DNA of 64,000 bases from an uncultured Corynebacterium sp. (GTDB lineage: Bacteria; Actinomycetota; Actinomycetes; Mycobacteriales; Mycobacteriaceae): assembly GCF_946222835.1 (NCBI RefSeq), contig NZ_CAMIHD010000004.1:1-64000 (forward strand). The letters are read 5' to 3'. The notes below the pieces were generated by a model. That model was not told the DNA's origin. It did no database searches and saw nothing but the letters and a program-made list of their open reading frames with translations. The translations under genes were made by a program, and so were the position numbers. Below are positions 1-7,883 of this stretch, one piece after another. Position 1 is the stretch's first letter, and each line of letters opens with the position of its first letter.

Positions 1-119
1 GGCGCTCGCTCCGCCTCCTCCTCCGCGGCGCAGGACCAAGCCGACGCGGAGCTCGGTGCGACGCCGTCTCGAAGCGAAAAAGCGGCGCTCGGAACTCAAG
101 TCCACGCGACGGCGGCCCC

Positions 120-147
120 AAATTCCCTAGTTCGAACCATCCGCGTG
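120..147 (+). repeat. att-like repeat R0, imperfect copy of the right island edge
   Basis: This segment aligns with 12,508-12,537 at about 23 of 30 positions, allowing two 1-bp gaps. The last ten bases, CATCCGCGTG, are identical, and both copies have GTTC upstream. In the right copy these bases encode the VQVIRV segment of LysE, so R0 looks like a fossil attachment site carrying a lysE half-site. I recognise nothing in bases 1-119. Confidence 0.5.
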
Positions 148-184
148 CATATCCTCACGCTGACGGACCTGGTTCGGGTAACCG

Positions 185-493
185 CTACGCTGAGACAGCT
201 TGGACCGGGTGAATCCGCTCGATTTCCGAGAGGGTCTTGTCTTCCACCACGTCCAAGTCATATTGAGCCTGTAACCCGAGCCAGAACTGGGGGCTCATCT
301 CGAAAAACTTCGCTAGACGAAGGGCCGTGTCAGCGGTTACAGCGCGCTTACCGTGAACAATTTCGTTGATCCGGCGGGGCGGAACGCCGATGGAGACGGC
401 GAGCTTGTGCTGGGTGATCCCCATTCCTTTGAGGAAGTCCTCCATGAGGATCTCACCGGGGTGAACCGGAGGGAGCTTGTCAGTGGTAGTCAA
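185..493 (-). CDS. higA: HigA-type XRE antitoxin
   Basis: This is a 102-residue XRE-family helix-turn-helix antitoxin of the HigA/VapI group, which binds its own promoter and neutralises a HigB mRNA interferase. The N-terminus PPVHPGEIL and the helix-turn-helix around residues 28-60 (ITQHKLAVSIGVPPRRINEI) are typical, as is the downstream FWLGLQAQYDL. I chose the TTG start at 493 because GGAGG lies 9 nt upstream and the residues TTTDKLPPVH then match the family start. Longer starts run into higB. It overlaps the end of higB by 14 bp, the usual toxin-first order. The antitoxin is intact while its toxin is broken. Confidence 0.85.
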   Translation of the reverse strand: MTTTDKLPPVHPGEILMEDFLKGMGITQHKLAVSIGVPPRRINEIVHGKRAVTADTALRLAKFFEMSPQFWLGLQAQYDLDVVEDKTLSEIERIHPVQAVSA

Positions 494-706
494 CGATCTC
501 AACCTCCTCTGGCCCCGCGGCGGACCACCGAAAACAGATCCGCCACTGGTCGTTGATTCAAATGCTGAACTTACCCCGCTGATCACCTTTCAACGCCTCG
601 AGCCGGTTTCCCGGGGAATCCGTAACTCATCAAGAGTCTGCGCGTACCCAAGCTGGCGCAGCTTCCACAGACGCTCAGTGTCCTTGTCAGCGAACGACTG
701 GATCAT
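480..706 (-). pseudogene. higB: HigB toxin remnant
   Basis: The start MIQSFADKDTERLW and the end INDQWRICFRW...VEIVDYH are both recognisable HigB (RelE superfamily, ribosome-dependent mRNA interferase). Between them the gene is damaged in three ways. A central stretch is missing after ERLWKLRQ, a frameshift falls near the run ccccggg at about 598-605, and there is an in-frame TGA where the family has Arg in SIRINDQW. The toxin cannot be made in full. It reads directly into higA, so the pair is a decayed toxin-antitoxin module whose antitoxin survives. Confidence 0.8.
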
Positions 707-745
707 GCTTCACCCTATCCCCCATAACGCGAAGCATCAATAACG

Positions 746-769
746 CTACACGTTAAATTTGAACTCCAC
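746..769 (-). repeat. Recombinase tail scar R1
   Basis: Read on the minus strand this is GTGGAGTTC then AAATTTAACGTG and TAG, encoding VEFKFNV-stop, the C-terminus of large serine recombinases. The frame upstream (higher coordinates) soon hits a stop and does not resemble a recombinase. R1 separates the higBA cassette from the cmtR-cadA cassette. The 20 bp to its left (CCCATAACGCGAAG and following) resemble the same position beside R2. Confidence 0.65.
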
Positions 770-1039
770 GGTATGTTGTTGCAAAGTTACTTTCTCGTTA
801 GCCTGCAACAATCAGAAAACTGCAATTACGTCAGCACACAGAGAACATATGGGCGCATGGAAACACGTAAAGGTTTGCGGGATGGCGTAGACGTCAACGT
901 GAAGATTCTGAGAACCTCGCCGCCCACGTCGCTCCCGCGTTGGGTGGCAGCCGAACCACAAAGGATCAGTCATCTTCTATCCCATCGACTAATTCCTGCA
1001 GGTCGCCGGACCTTCGCGCAACCGTCAGTTCAGTGCATT
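770..1039. other. Stretch with no recognised gene before cmtR
   Basis: About 270 bp lie between scar R1 and the cmtR promoter. A plus-strand frame is open here but shows no family, no ribosome-binding site and no compositional support, so I do not call it. The segment is moderately A+T rich near 780-870 and may be debris from an integrated element. Confidence 0.4.
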
Positions 1040-1074
1040 TTGAATAGTTCAGCGCACGTTGTATTGTTCAGTAC
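1040..1074 (+). promoter_or_regulatory. cmtR-cadA promoter and probable CmtR operator
   Basis: A near-palindrome TGAATAGTTCA sits at 1041-1051, overlapping a -35-like TTGAAT. Sixteen bases later TATTGT (1062-1067) fits a -10, and the ATG follows 7 nt after it, which suggests a leaderless transcript. A second GTTCA half-site lies at 1066-1070. ArsR/SmtB repressors typically bind such imperfect 12-2-12 repeats at the promoter. Binding by CmtR is inferred. Confidence 0.5.
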
Positions 1075-1434
1075 ATGCTGACTATTGCTTCACGCCTCGA
1101 CGTCATGAACCGGCTCGGCCGGGCCATGGCTGATCCGACGCGTTCCCGAATCCTGATGACCCTACTCGACGGTCCGGGCTACCCGGCCGAGATTTCGCAA
1201 AGCTTGGATCTGACGCGCTCGAACGTCTCGAACCACCTGTCCTGCCTACGCGATTGCGGCATCGTCGTCGCTGAGCCGGAGGGCCGTAAGACCCGCTACG
1301 AAATTGCCGATCCGCACCTCGCGGCGGCGCTCGAAGCGCTGGTCAACGCGACGCTGGCCGTCGACGAGAATGCCCCCTGCATCGACACTGAGTGCTCGGT
1401 GCCCGACTGCGGCGAGAAAGGAACGAACGCATGA
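1075..1434 (+). CDS. cmtR: CmtR-type ArsR/SmtB family Cd/Pb-sensing repressor
   Basis: A 119-residue winged-helix metal sensor. The DNA-recognition region LTRSNVSNHLSCLRDC carries the two helix-4 cysteines, four residues apart, that Mycobacterium tuberculosis CmtR uses with a C-terminal cysteine to bind Cd(II) or Pb(II). The C-terminal tail here has cysteines in APCIDTEC and PDC. The start follows a -10-like element by 7 nt with no ribosome-binding site, so translation is probably leaderless. The stop overlaps the cadA start (ATGA), so the two genes form an operon. Expected role: repress cadA until Cd or Pb is bound. Confidence 0.9.
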   Translation: MLTIASRLDVMNRLGRAMADPTRSRILMTLLDGPGYPAEISQSLDLTRSNVSNHLSCLRDCGIVVAEPEGRKTRYEIADPHLAAALEALVNATLAVDENAPCIDTECSVPDCGEKGTNA

Positions 1435-3323
1435 GTTCAGCATGTGGATGCGAACACGAACCCGTCACGGAGATTGACGAGCTCGATCGGCCATGGTGGA
1501 AGGACCCTGAGCTACTGCTACCGATCTTCTCCGGCGTAGCCCTCATAACAGGACTGGCGTTGGACTGGTCCGACTTGGAGACGCCCGCGACGGTACTGTA
1601 TTGGGTTGGGCTGCTGTTGGGCGCTTACACGTTCGCGCCTGGAGCGATCCGGAACCTTGTCACGAAGCGCAAGCTCGGCATTGGCTTGCTAATGACGATC
1701 AGCGCGGTCGGCGCGGTGATCCTCGGATTCGTCGGAGAGGCCGCGGCGCTAGCGTTCCTGTACTCGATCGCCGAGGCACTGGAAGACAAGGCGATGGACC
1801 GGGCCCAAGGCGGACTGCGGGCACTGTTGAAGCTGGTACCGCAGACCGCGACGGTGCTGCGCGACGGCACAGCGGCCGAGGTCGCAGCGAAGGACCTCGA
1901 GGTTGGCGAGCTAATGCTCGTGCGCCCCGGGGAGCGGATCGCCACGGACGGCATCATTCGGTCCGGGCGCTCCAGCCTTGACACCTCAGCGATCACCGGA
2001 GAATCCATTCTGGAGGAGGTTGCGCCCGGCGACGAAGTGCCTGCGGGAGCGATCAATTCCGCCGGGGTACTGGAGGTCGAGACGACCGCAGCTGGAACGG
2101 ACAACTCGTTAACCACACTCGTGGACCTGGTCGAGCAAGCGCAGGCGGAAAAGGGCGACCGCGCCCGGATCGCCGACCGGATTGCCCAACCCCTAGTGCC
2201 CGGGGTGATGATCCTGGCGGTGCTGGTCGGCGTGATCGGCTCGCTGCTGGGCGACCCTGAGACGTGGATCACCCGTGCGCTGGTAGTCCTGGTCGCAGCG
2301 TCGCCGTGCGCGCTGGCAATCTCCGTGCCGTTGACGATCGTGGCCGCGATCGGCGCGGCCAGCCAGTTCGGAGTGGTCATCAAGTCCGGCGCGGCGTTCG
2401 AGCGACTGGGCGGCATCCGTCACCTGGCAGTGGACAAAACCGGAACCCTTACCCGCAACCAGCCTGAGGTTACCGGAGTGGTCCCGGCAGACGGATTCGA
2501 TCGGACGCAGGTGCTTTCCTTCGCGGCGGCAGTTGAGCAGCAATCGACGCACCCCCTCGCCGCGGCGATCGCGGCAGCGGGGTCCGAAGCGCCCACCGCC
2601 TCGGACATCAGCGAGGAAGCTGGGCATGGCATCGGCGGCACCGTCGAAGGCCGACGGGTGCTGGTGGGCAGCCCCCGATGGATCGACGCTGGGCCACTGA
2701 AAGCGGACGTTGAGCGCATGGAGTCCGAGGGCCAGACCTGCGTCCTGGTCACCGTCGATGACGCTCTCGCCGGGGCGATCGGGGTCCGTGACGAGTTGCG
2801 GCCCGAGGTGCCCGAAGCCGTGCAGGCCCTGCACGCCAACGACGTGGAAGTAAGCATGCTCACCGGCGACAACACTCGCACCGCCCGGGCGCTGGCTGGA
2901 ATCGCCGGAATCGACGACGTGCGCGCCGAGCTGCGCCCTGAGGACAAGGCAAGCATCGTCGCTGAATTCTCCTCCAAGACGCCGACGGCGATGATCGGCG
3001 ACGGCATTAACGACGCGCCGGCACTGGCGGGTGCGACGGTGGGGATAGCGATGGGAGCGACCGGCTCTGACGCCGCGATCGAGTCCGCTGACGTCGCCTT
3101 CACCGGCCATGACCTCCGGCTAATCCCGAAGGCGTTGCAGCACGCCCGTCGAGGAAGCCGGATCATCAACCAGAACATCGTGCTGTCTCTGGCCATCATC
3201 ATCGTGTTGATGCCACTGGCGATCAGCGGCGTGCTGGGCCTAGCCGCCGTCGTGTTGGTTCACGAGGTCGCCGAAGTGATCGTGATTCTGAACGGTCTGC
3301 GGGCTGCGCAAGCGAAGCGCTGA
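1431..3323 (+). CDS. cadA: Cd2+/Pb2+/Zn2+-exporting P1B-type ATPase
   Basis: A 630-residue heavy-metal P-type ATPase that pumps soft divalent metals out across the membrane. Visible motifs, in order, are a short N-terminal Cys/His patch (SACGCEHE) in place of a full HMA domain, TGES of the actuator domain, the transmembrane metal motif SPCALA (a CPC variant), the phosphorylation site DKTGTLT and the hinge GDGINDAPALA. Hydrophobic segments lie at about 30-110 and 250-320 and at the C-terminus. The ATG at 1431 overlaps the cmtR stop and has AAAGGA upstream. Earlier starts would run through cmtR. Regulated with cmtR; cargo of the R1-R2 cassette. Confidence 0.92.
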   Translation: MSSACGCEHEPVTEIDELDRPWWKDPELLLPIFSGVALITGLALDWSDLETPATVLYWVGLLLGAYTFAPGAIRNLVTKRKLGIGLLMTISAVGAVILGFVGEAAALAFLYSIAEALEDKAMDRAQGGLRALLKLVPQTATVLRDGTAAEVAAKDLEVGELMLVRPGERIATDGIIRSGRSSLDTSAITGESILEEVAPGDEVPAGAINSAGVLEVETTAAGTDNSLTTLVDLVEQAQAEKGDRARIADRIAQPLVPGVMILAVLVGVIGSLLGDPETWITRALVVLVAASPCALAISVPLTIVAAIGAASQFGVVIKSGAAFERLGGIRHLAVDKTGTLTRNQPEVTGVVPADGFDRTQVLSFAAAVEQQSTHPLAAAIAAAGSEAPTASDISEEAGHGIGGTVEGRRVLVGSPRWIDAGPLKADVERMESEGQTCVLVTVDDALAGAIGVRDELRPEVPEAVQALHANDVEVSMLTGDNTRTARALAGIAGIDDVRAELRPEDKASIVAEFSSKTPTAMIGDGINDAPALAGATVGIAMGATGSDAAIESADVAFTGHDLRLIPKALQHARRGSRIINQNIVLSLAIIIVLMPLAISGVLGLAAVVLVHEVAEVIVILNGLRAAQAKR

Positions 3324-3598
3324 GGCTGTGACCGGCAAGTCTCATAAGGGTTAAACCACACGCCGAGCGGGCACACCTTGGGCCAGGCACGTCATTCGAG
3401 TTCACGGTCCGTCTCCGTGGAATCGGGATCGTACTCGGTGACCTGTCCCTTCTCGGTGCGTGTGGGCATGGGGCTGTGGGCGAGCCACCACCCGGCACGT
3501 GCCCCAGCCGGTCAAGGGCCCCCGAGCGCTCGGCGTCTCCAGAGCAGATCGTGGAAGGATCGAACTTGCTCAGGGACCAAGCGTCACCGCGAGACTCT
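3324..3598. other. Stretch with no recognised gene after cadA
   Basis: About 275 bp follow the cadA stop. A very short minus-strand frame (MPTRTEKGQVTEYDPDS, ending near 3394) looks protein-like in composition but has no family I can name and no ribosome-binding site. No terminator with a T-run is visible. Confidence 0.35.
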
Positions 3599-3960
3599 TT
3601 ACGTCCCGCAACTTGAATAGTTCAGCGGCCTTGATACCGCGGACATCCATTCGGAGTGCTGCCGAGTCTCATCGACACAGCTTGCGACTACCTGGGCAGT
3701 GTGTTTGACAAAGGACCCCACCCTCATAAGCATTACCGAGCCCTCGCCGTTCCAGTTGCCGTAACCGACTAGATGCAGATTCTTCACCGCGGTTTCGCGG
3801 CCGCGCATGAGGTGGCGGAATAGACCGAGAGCCGAACGAAAACCAGCGCACCAGATCAGATGGTCGTGGTCGTGTTCACTAAAGCTATCGAAGATGGGGG
3901 ATGTGCCCGAGGTTCGGGCCGGAATCGCCGCCGAGAATCCGGCGGCGGCCGCGTCGGCGA
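3599..3960 (-). pseudogene. Remnant of a flavin-dependent monooxygenase/oxidoreductase
   Basis: The minus strand encodes LIWCAGFRSALGLFRHL followed by LHLVGYGNWNGEGSVMLM. These match the C-terminal WxTGFRPAL and LHLVGYGDWTG...SATLIGVG signatures of FAD/NAD(P)-dependent monooxygenases, including the ArsO-like enzymes found in metal-resistance islands. The FAD- and NADPH-binding N-terminus is absent. The region between the two motifs is shortened, and the frame ends in non-family sequence that contains a copy of the cmtR operator repeat. It is a deletion remnant. Whether it was once part of an arsenic cassette is a guess. Confidence 0.6.
3613..3627 (+). repeat. Second copy of the cmtR operator segment
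   Basis: The 15-mer TTGAATAGTTCAGCG occurs here and at 1040-1054 in the same orientation. It contains the near-palindrome TGAATAGTTCA. The two copies bracket cmtR-cadA, so this may be the operator of a lost metal-responsive gene or one end of a deletion. Confidence 0.5.
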
Positions 3961-4021
3961 ACGAACAGACCGCGCTTCAACCTACCCCCCCAATAACGCG
4001 AAGTGTCATCAGCTCCCCGCG

Positions 4022-4045
4022 TTACAGGTTTAATTTGAACTCCAC
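4022..4045 (-). repeat. Recombinase tail scar R2
   Basis: The minus strand reads VEFKLNL-stop (GTGGAGTTCAAATTAAACCTG then TAA). As at R1, an ATAACGCGAAG motif lies 20-35 bp to the left, so R1 and R2 are related beyond the tail itself. Bases 4046-4234 to its right contain no recognisable gene. Confidence 0.6.
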
Positions 4046-4234
4046 AGAGTGTCGGCGCAGTTTAACGTGTGCGAGATTCATTTCTGCCCCCAGTCGCTGG
4101 CGTGAACCTTGTACACAACTACGGCAATGGTCCTGGACGGCCTTGCTGACTGAGCACCCGGCACCTCCATCACAGGCGTTCGTGCTCCCCACATCCTTCG
4201 CTCAAGCGGACTGCTATCCCGTAAACCGATGTTG

Positions 4235-4960
4235 TCACCCCTCCAGGACGGTAGCCTTATCAACCCAGCGAGCCAATAGACTGAAAGCCGCGAGCTGCTC
4301 CAACGCGACTTGCTCCTCACCACCGTCGTGTGGAACATGCATCCCGGGATTGCGGATAGCCGCGTACAAGCCCTCTGCAAAGGCGCGGGCGCCCCGATGC
4401 AGGTTCTCAAACGTCTTACTGCCATCATTTTCCATAAGCCGAAGGCGCGGCACATTACGCTTCGGATCATGGAGTGAAAACGCCTCGTTGAAAAGTGCTG
4501 TTTCAGATACGTCTAGGCGGTTCAGTTTCGCTTGGGTCTCTGCATTGACGCGGATGGCAGCCTGCATCACGGCTTGATGGTAGTGCCCGTGATTCCAGTA
4601 ACCCTTGCCATTTTCCCACGCCCACGGATGCAGATTGGCTGCATCTAAGTCTGGCGTATTCTCTCCGAGCTTTTCAGCGAGTTCAGACCGACGTTCAAGC
4701 GCTGTCTTGGCCCGGGCCGCTTGACCCCTCAGCCAGCTATACTCCTTGTCCTGGACTGGGAGTCCTTGTCTCCATCCGGGAAGCACTCGGTCAAGGATCA
4801 TTTCAACGACATGGGCGCGTGCCGCAGCCTCAGTCGGCGATCCACTCATAACGGTTCCAAGGTAGGCGATGCCCGGGCCCATGTCGGGGACTACCTTCGC
4901 TGTGACTTGCAGGAACGCGTCTATCTCATTGATCGCCCACTCGGGGTCCAGCTCGGCCAT
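4235..4960 (-). CDS. Ymh/TIGR02391 family protein with an RNPxxH motif
   Basis: A 241-residue protein of the TIGR02391 (Hypoth_Ymh) family, common in mobile elements and defence islands; its biochemical role is not established. The family core is visible in the C-terminal half: LHPWAW, then GHYHQAVMQAAIRVN, then LFNEAFS, then FENLHRGARAFAEGLYAAIRNPGMH. The last element, R-N-P-x-x-H, has the spacing of the HEPN ribonuclease active site. I chose ATG 4960 because the residues before it have no similarity, although the GGAGG there is only 1 nt from the ATG. It is alone on its strand in the R2-R3 cassette. Confidence 0.75.
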   Translation of the reverse strand: MAELDPEWAINEIDAFLQVTAKVVPDMGPGIAYLGTVMSGSPTEAAARAHVVEMILDRVLPGWRQGLPVQDKEYSWLRGQAARAKTALERRSELAEKLGENTPDLDAANLHPWAWENGKGYWNHGHYHQAVMQAAIRVNAETQAKLNRLDVSETALFNEAFSLHDPKRNVPRLRLMENDGSKTFENLHRGARAFAEGLYAAIRNPGMHVPHDGGEEQVALEQLAAFSLLARWVDKATVLEG

Positions 4961-5073
4961 GCCTCCATTATGACGTATGGGGCTGACATGGCCGGAGAGA
5001 ACTGGTCTGATATCCCCACCAGAAACACCCCGCATTGTTGCAGGCGCGCTGACGCGCGCCCATGATGGAAACC

Positions 5074-5423
5074 ATGAGCGATCCCAACTTCACGATCCGC
5101 CAGATCACCTTCGACTGCCACGATCCCTCAAAGCTCGCCAAGTTTTGGTCCGCCGCAACCGGCTGCGAAATCGCCGCGGATTACGGCGATTTCGTGATGG
5201 TTGATTCCACCCCGGCGCTGGGATTTCAGCGCGTTGAGGAACCGACACCTGGGAAAACCGCATGCACGTCGACGTTGGCGGGGCGGAGCGCGAAACTTTA
5301 ATAGAACGCCTCAAAGACCTAGGCGCCACCGAACTCACCACCCACGAAGCGCCGGGATTGGTGTGGACCGTCATGCAGGACCCGGAAGGCAACGAGTTCT
5401 GCGTGGGTAACCCCGGGGCCTAG
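5074..5423 (+). pseudogene. VOC/glyoxalase-like protein, frameshifted
   Basis: The frame opening with MSDPNFTIRQITFDCHDPSK and continuing LAKFWSAATG is a typical start of a small VOC-superfamily (glyoxalase/bleomycin-resistance fold) protein. It is intact to about 5258. The family sequence then continues in another frame as MHVDVGG...LIERLKDLGA and ends MQDPEGNEFCVGNPGA at 5423. One indel near 5255-5265 separates the halves. With the frame restored the protein would be about 116 residues, normal for this family. A sequencing error cannot be excluded. The stop codon abuts scar R3. Confidence 0.75.
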
Positions 5424-5450
5424 CTACACGTTGAACTTGAACTCGACCAC
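5424..5450 (-). repeat. Recombinase tail scar R3
   Basis: The minus strand reads RNVVEFKFNV-stop. The residues upstream (APKVIRLRN) keep the Arg-Asn found in the recombinase tail but not the rest of the protein. The scar directly follows the VOC stop codon. Confidence 0.7.
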
Positions 5451-5514
5451 GTTCCGTAGCCGAATAACCTTTGGAGCCGCGCCGTCAGTTAGCAGAGATG
5501 TGGCACCGCAGCGC

Positions 5515-5693
5515 CTAGGCAAGAGGAGGCAGATGAGTATCGACGACATCGCGGACCACGTCGATGTCGACGCCGAAATACTGGTGCACCAGGATGTTGC
5601 GGAAATCCCGAATCTGAGGCCAGACGATCTCAGGGTGCGCGCCGGTGATCTCATCGGGAAGATGGTTCACGGCTTCGCCGGACTGCGACTCAC
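5515..5693 (-). pseudogene. hepT: HepT-like HEPN toxin, N-terminally deleted
   Basis: The minus strand keeps the C-terminal half of a HepT (DUF86) HEPN RNase: GEAVNHLPDE, then HPEIVWPQIRDFRNILVHQYFG with the active-site RNxLxH, then VVDTHLPPL. A family start codon (GTG at 5693) overlaps the mntA stop but reads out of frame after nine codons, and about 60 residues between it and GEAVNHL are missing. HepT normally cleaves RNA or is inactivated by AMPylation of a Tyr near the motif (HQYFG here). The deletion makes this copy almost certainly inactive. Confidence 0.8.
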
Positions 5694-6004
5694 AGCGGCA
5701 CCGCCTCGGCGAGCGTCGAAGCGGATACCGGGTGCCTGAGCAACTGGGCAGGAAACACGTCGATGCCATCGCGCCCGAACAGAGCGCGACTCTCCTCGAG
5801 CAGACCAGACGCACGCATCAGGAGACGTCCCTCCGCAGGGTCCATCCCGACGAGGATGTCGATGTCCGATCCTGCAGACGCGGTGCCGCGCGCGACGGAC
5901 CCGAACAACTTCGGGTTGGTCGCGCCGTACCGATCGATGAGCACCTGGAACTAGTCAAGACGCGCAACGAGAATCCCGCGTAGGGCAAGCGTCTCAGGCG
6001 TCAT
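5690..6004 (-). pseudogene. mntA: MntA-type nucleotidyltransferase antitoxin with an in-frame stop
   Basis: A minimal nucleotidyltransferase (MNT) of type VII HepT-MntA modules, which AMPylates and silences HepT. The motif GSVARGTASAGSDIDILV carries GSxxRG and the paired catalytic acids, and the C-terminus AEAVPL is typical. From the natural ATG at 6004 (MTPETLALRGILVARLD) an amber codon at 5951-5953 interrupts the frame after 17 residues; the rest (FQVLIDRYGATNPKLF) continues in phase. A GTG at 5944 could restart an 84-residue product that keeps the catalytic motif. It overlaps hepT by 4 bp. With hepT also broken, the module is dead. Confidence 0.8.
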
Positions 6005-6064
6005 GACGGTCTCAGACATGCTTCCGGGGGTAACGGGCCCGGCAGCACGTCGACATGGAGCTTT

Positions 6065-6085
6065 GACATTGAAGCGGAACTCCAC
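6065..6085 (-). repeat. Recombinase tail scar R4
   Basis: The minus strand reads KNAVEFRFNV, then continues without a stop into unrelated codons, so the terminal stop was lost. It lies between mntA and apeA. Bases 6086-6293 show no recognisable gene. Confidence 0.65.
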
Positions 6086-6293
6086 CGCGTTCTTAAGGGC
6101 CGACGACATTCTCCCGTCTCACCGCCGCACCAGGCGGCACTGACGCGCTGCCACCACTTACAGCCGGTCGTCTCGCCCGCCCGCCATGACGCACTCAACG
6201 AACGAGCGATAGAGCAGGCTTACACGCGTCTCGCACTAAACGACCGGGCAGCAGCGTCACGGAGGTTCCGAAGTAGCGGCTATCGCAGTGCAC

Positions 6294-7775
6294 CTAAGGG
6301 TTTGGTGAGGGAACCAGCCATTCGGCAGCGGTACGGAACGTAGCCCTCAGTTGCGGGTGCTCCCGCACGATCTCTCGCTGCCGCTCCGCCGGCAACCCGA
6401 GCTCGTGCAAGACGTTGAGGATTACGACCGCGGTCGTCACCTCGACGACGGCGATCAGCTCCTCGATGGAATGGTTGGGCGTTCTGCCCTCGTGCGCGAG
6501 GTCATTGCGGGCGCGCGTCGTCCACTTCGCCCAATGGTCGACATCCGGTAAGAGCTGTGCGATCGCTTCCTGATCGGGTCGCGCGGCGAGGGCATGGAGC
6601 CGATCACGGAGGGTCGGGTCGTTGCGGATCGCCCCCTTGAACCTGTTTCGGTGCTCATCGGGAACCTGCGCCAGCATCGCCTCTCGCATCGCCCTGAACT
6701 CCGCGTTGGGGAACGGTTTCTCGTCGATGCGGAGGTTGCGGTGCAACACCTCGGCAGCACCGACTGCCGTCAGAAGATTGTTCTCAACAAAACGGGCCGG
6801 TGCGTAGCGCAAGCCCAAGATCATGTTTGTCGCTGCCTCCAGGCGGCCATGGGCCTCGCACCATCGGGGCATGACCTCCTCAAATGGGATCGAGCCGCAG
6901 GTGAAGAACATTCGGTGGTGATCGACGGCTTTCGCGTCGTGTTTTCCAAGCGCGGCCGGTGAGTAGAGCACATCGGCACGTCGGCGCGGCAGCGGGCGGC
7001 CATCAGGGAAGTGCGACTCGGTCCCGGCAACTTCCAGTCGGAGCCAGATCACTCCGGCCGCGCGATGCGTCGCCAGGGAGATCAGGTCCTGCACCAGGCT
7101 CGCCTCCTGCAGAGCAACACTCAGAGAGAATGGTTCGGCTGGCACGACGCAGATGGACACCGTGTCCCGCATACGTCCGACGCTTCCTCCCTTGCGCTGG
7201 TCGAAGAATGGAAGCGTGTGCGTGTGCTGAAGGCAATACTCAGTGTCGTCGACCACGACCGATTGCGCCTCGACCGGCTTCACCGAGATACGCCCGGTCC
7301 CATCGATCTTGCCGTCGGGAGCCCCGAGGGATCCTTCGAACACAGAAGACGCCGCCCAGAGACTCAGATCCTCGACTGAGACTTCTGCCCTAGCGAACGC
7401 CGGATCCGCGTCACCGCTGACATGCGCGCCGATGATGGCGACCGTCGCGGTCACGGTCTGCTTATCAGGGCTCGCCACTCGCGCACCCATGGTCCTTCTG
7501 GTGCTCCTAGGAACACAGCCAAGCAGTGTGATCTCCCTGAGCTCGGCCACACCGTGCATGACTTCCCAGGTGCGGGTTCCTTCGTGAACAGCAGTCCATC
7601 CAGACGAGTCCGTCGTCAAGATCCGATCCTCGAAAGTGCCGATCAGCGACAGAGAGAGACCATCTTCCGGGTCGTACCGTAGGACACCCGGGACCTTCTC
7701 GCTAGGGGCTTCCGGCAGCCACCACACGCCAGCCCACTCGCCGGCCTTGTCGAGGTTGAGAGGATCATTAGGCAT
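6294..7775 (-). CDS. apeA: ApeA anti-phage HEPN protein
   Basis: A 493-residue protein with the two-part layout of ApeA, an abortive-infection-type anti-phage protein. The N-terminal ApeA domain opens with EWAGVWWLPEAPSEKVPGVL and spans roughly residues 10-280. A C-terminal Apea-like HEPN domain (about 300-470) carries the RNase motif in TRARNDLAHEG (R-N-D-L-A-H). I prefer ATG 7775 because GGGAG lies 5-6 nt upstream and the family domain starts right after; a longer frame to 7868 adds 31 unrelated residues. It appears intact. It is a single-gene system in the R4-R5 cassette, with an RCC1 fragment diverging from its 5' side. HEPN RNase activity in this copy is inferred. Confidence 0.85.
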   Translation of the reverse strand: MPNDPLNLDKAGEWAGVWWLPEAPSEKVPGVLRYDPEDGLSLSLIGTFEDRILTTDSSGWTAVHEGTRTWEVMHGVAELREITLLGCVPRSTRRTMGARVASPDKQTVTATVAIIGAHVSGDADPAFARAEVSVEDLSLWAASSVFEGSLGAPDGKIDGTGRISVKPVEAQSVVVDDTEYCLQHTHTLPFFDQRKGGSVGRMRDTVSICVVPAEPFSLSVALQEASLVQDLISLATHRAAGVIWLRLEVAGTESHFPDGRPLPRRRADVLYSPAALGKHDAKAVDHHRMFFTCGSIPFEEVMPRWCEAHGRLEAATNMILGLRYAPARFVENNLLTAVGAAEVLHRNLRIDEKPFPNAEFRAMREAMLAQVPDEHRNRFKGAIRNDPTLRDRLHALAARPDQEAIAQLLPDVDHWAKWTTRARNDLAHEGRTPNHSIEELIAVVEVTTAVVILNVLHELGLPAERQREIVREHPQLRATFRTAAEWLVPSPNP

Positions 7776-7883
7776 CGTACTCCCGGTCCCGGGCTCCTTC
7801 CTGTCTTGCGGCCAGATGTCAGGTCGAAAATCTTTACTCCACCACATGCCCCCCCCCACGTAGGACAATCTACAGCGAGATCA

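Noticed and set aside
773..1081. Open frame of 102 codons before cmtR
   Set aside because: No ribosome-binding site, no family resemblance, and it covers the cmtR promoter and operator.
3223..3498. Minus-strand frame of 91 codons at the end of cadA
   Set aside because: It overlaps the conserved cadA C-terminus and shows no family signature.
5424..5654. Minus-strand frame ending in scar R3 as one 76-residue protein
   Set aside because: Its first two thirds are out of frame with hepT coding sequence; only the last residues belong to the recombinase tail.
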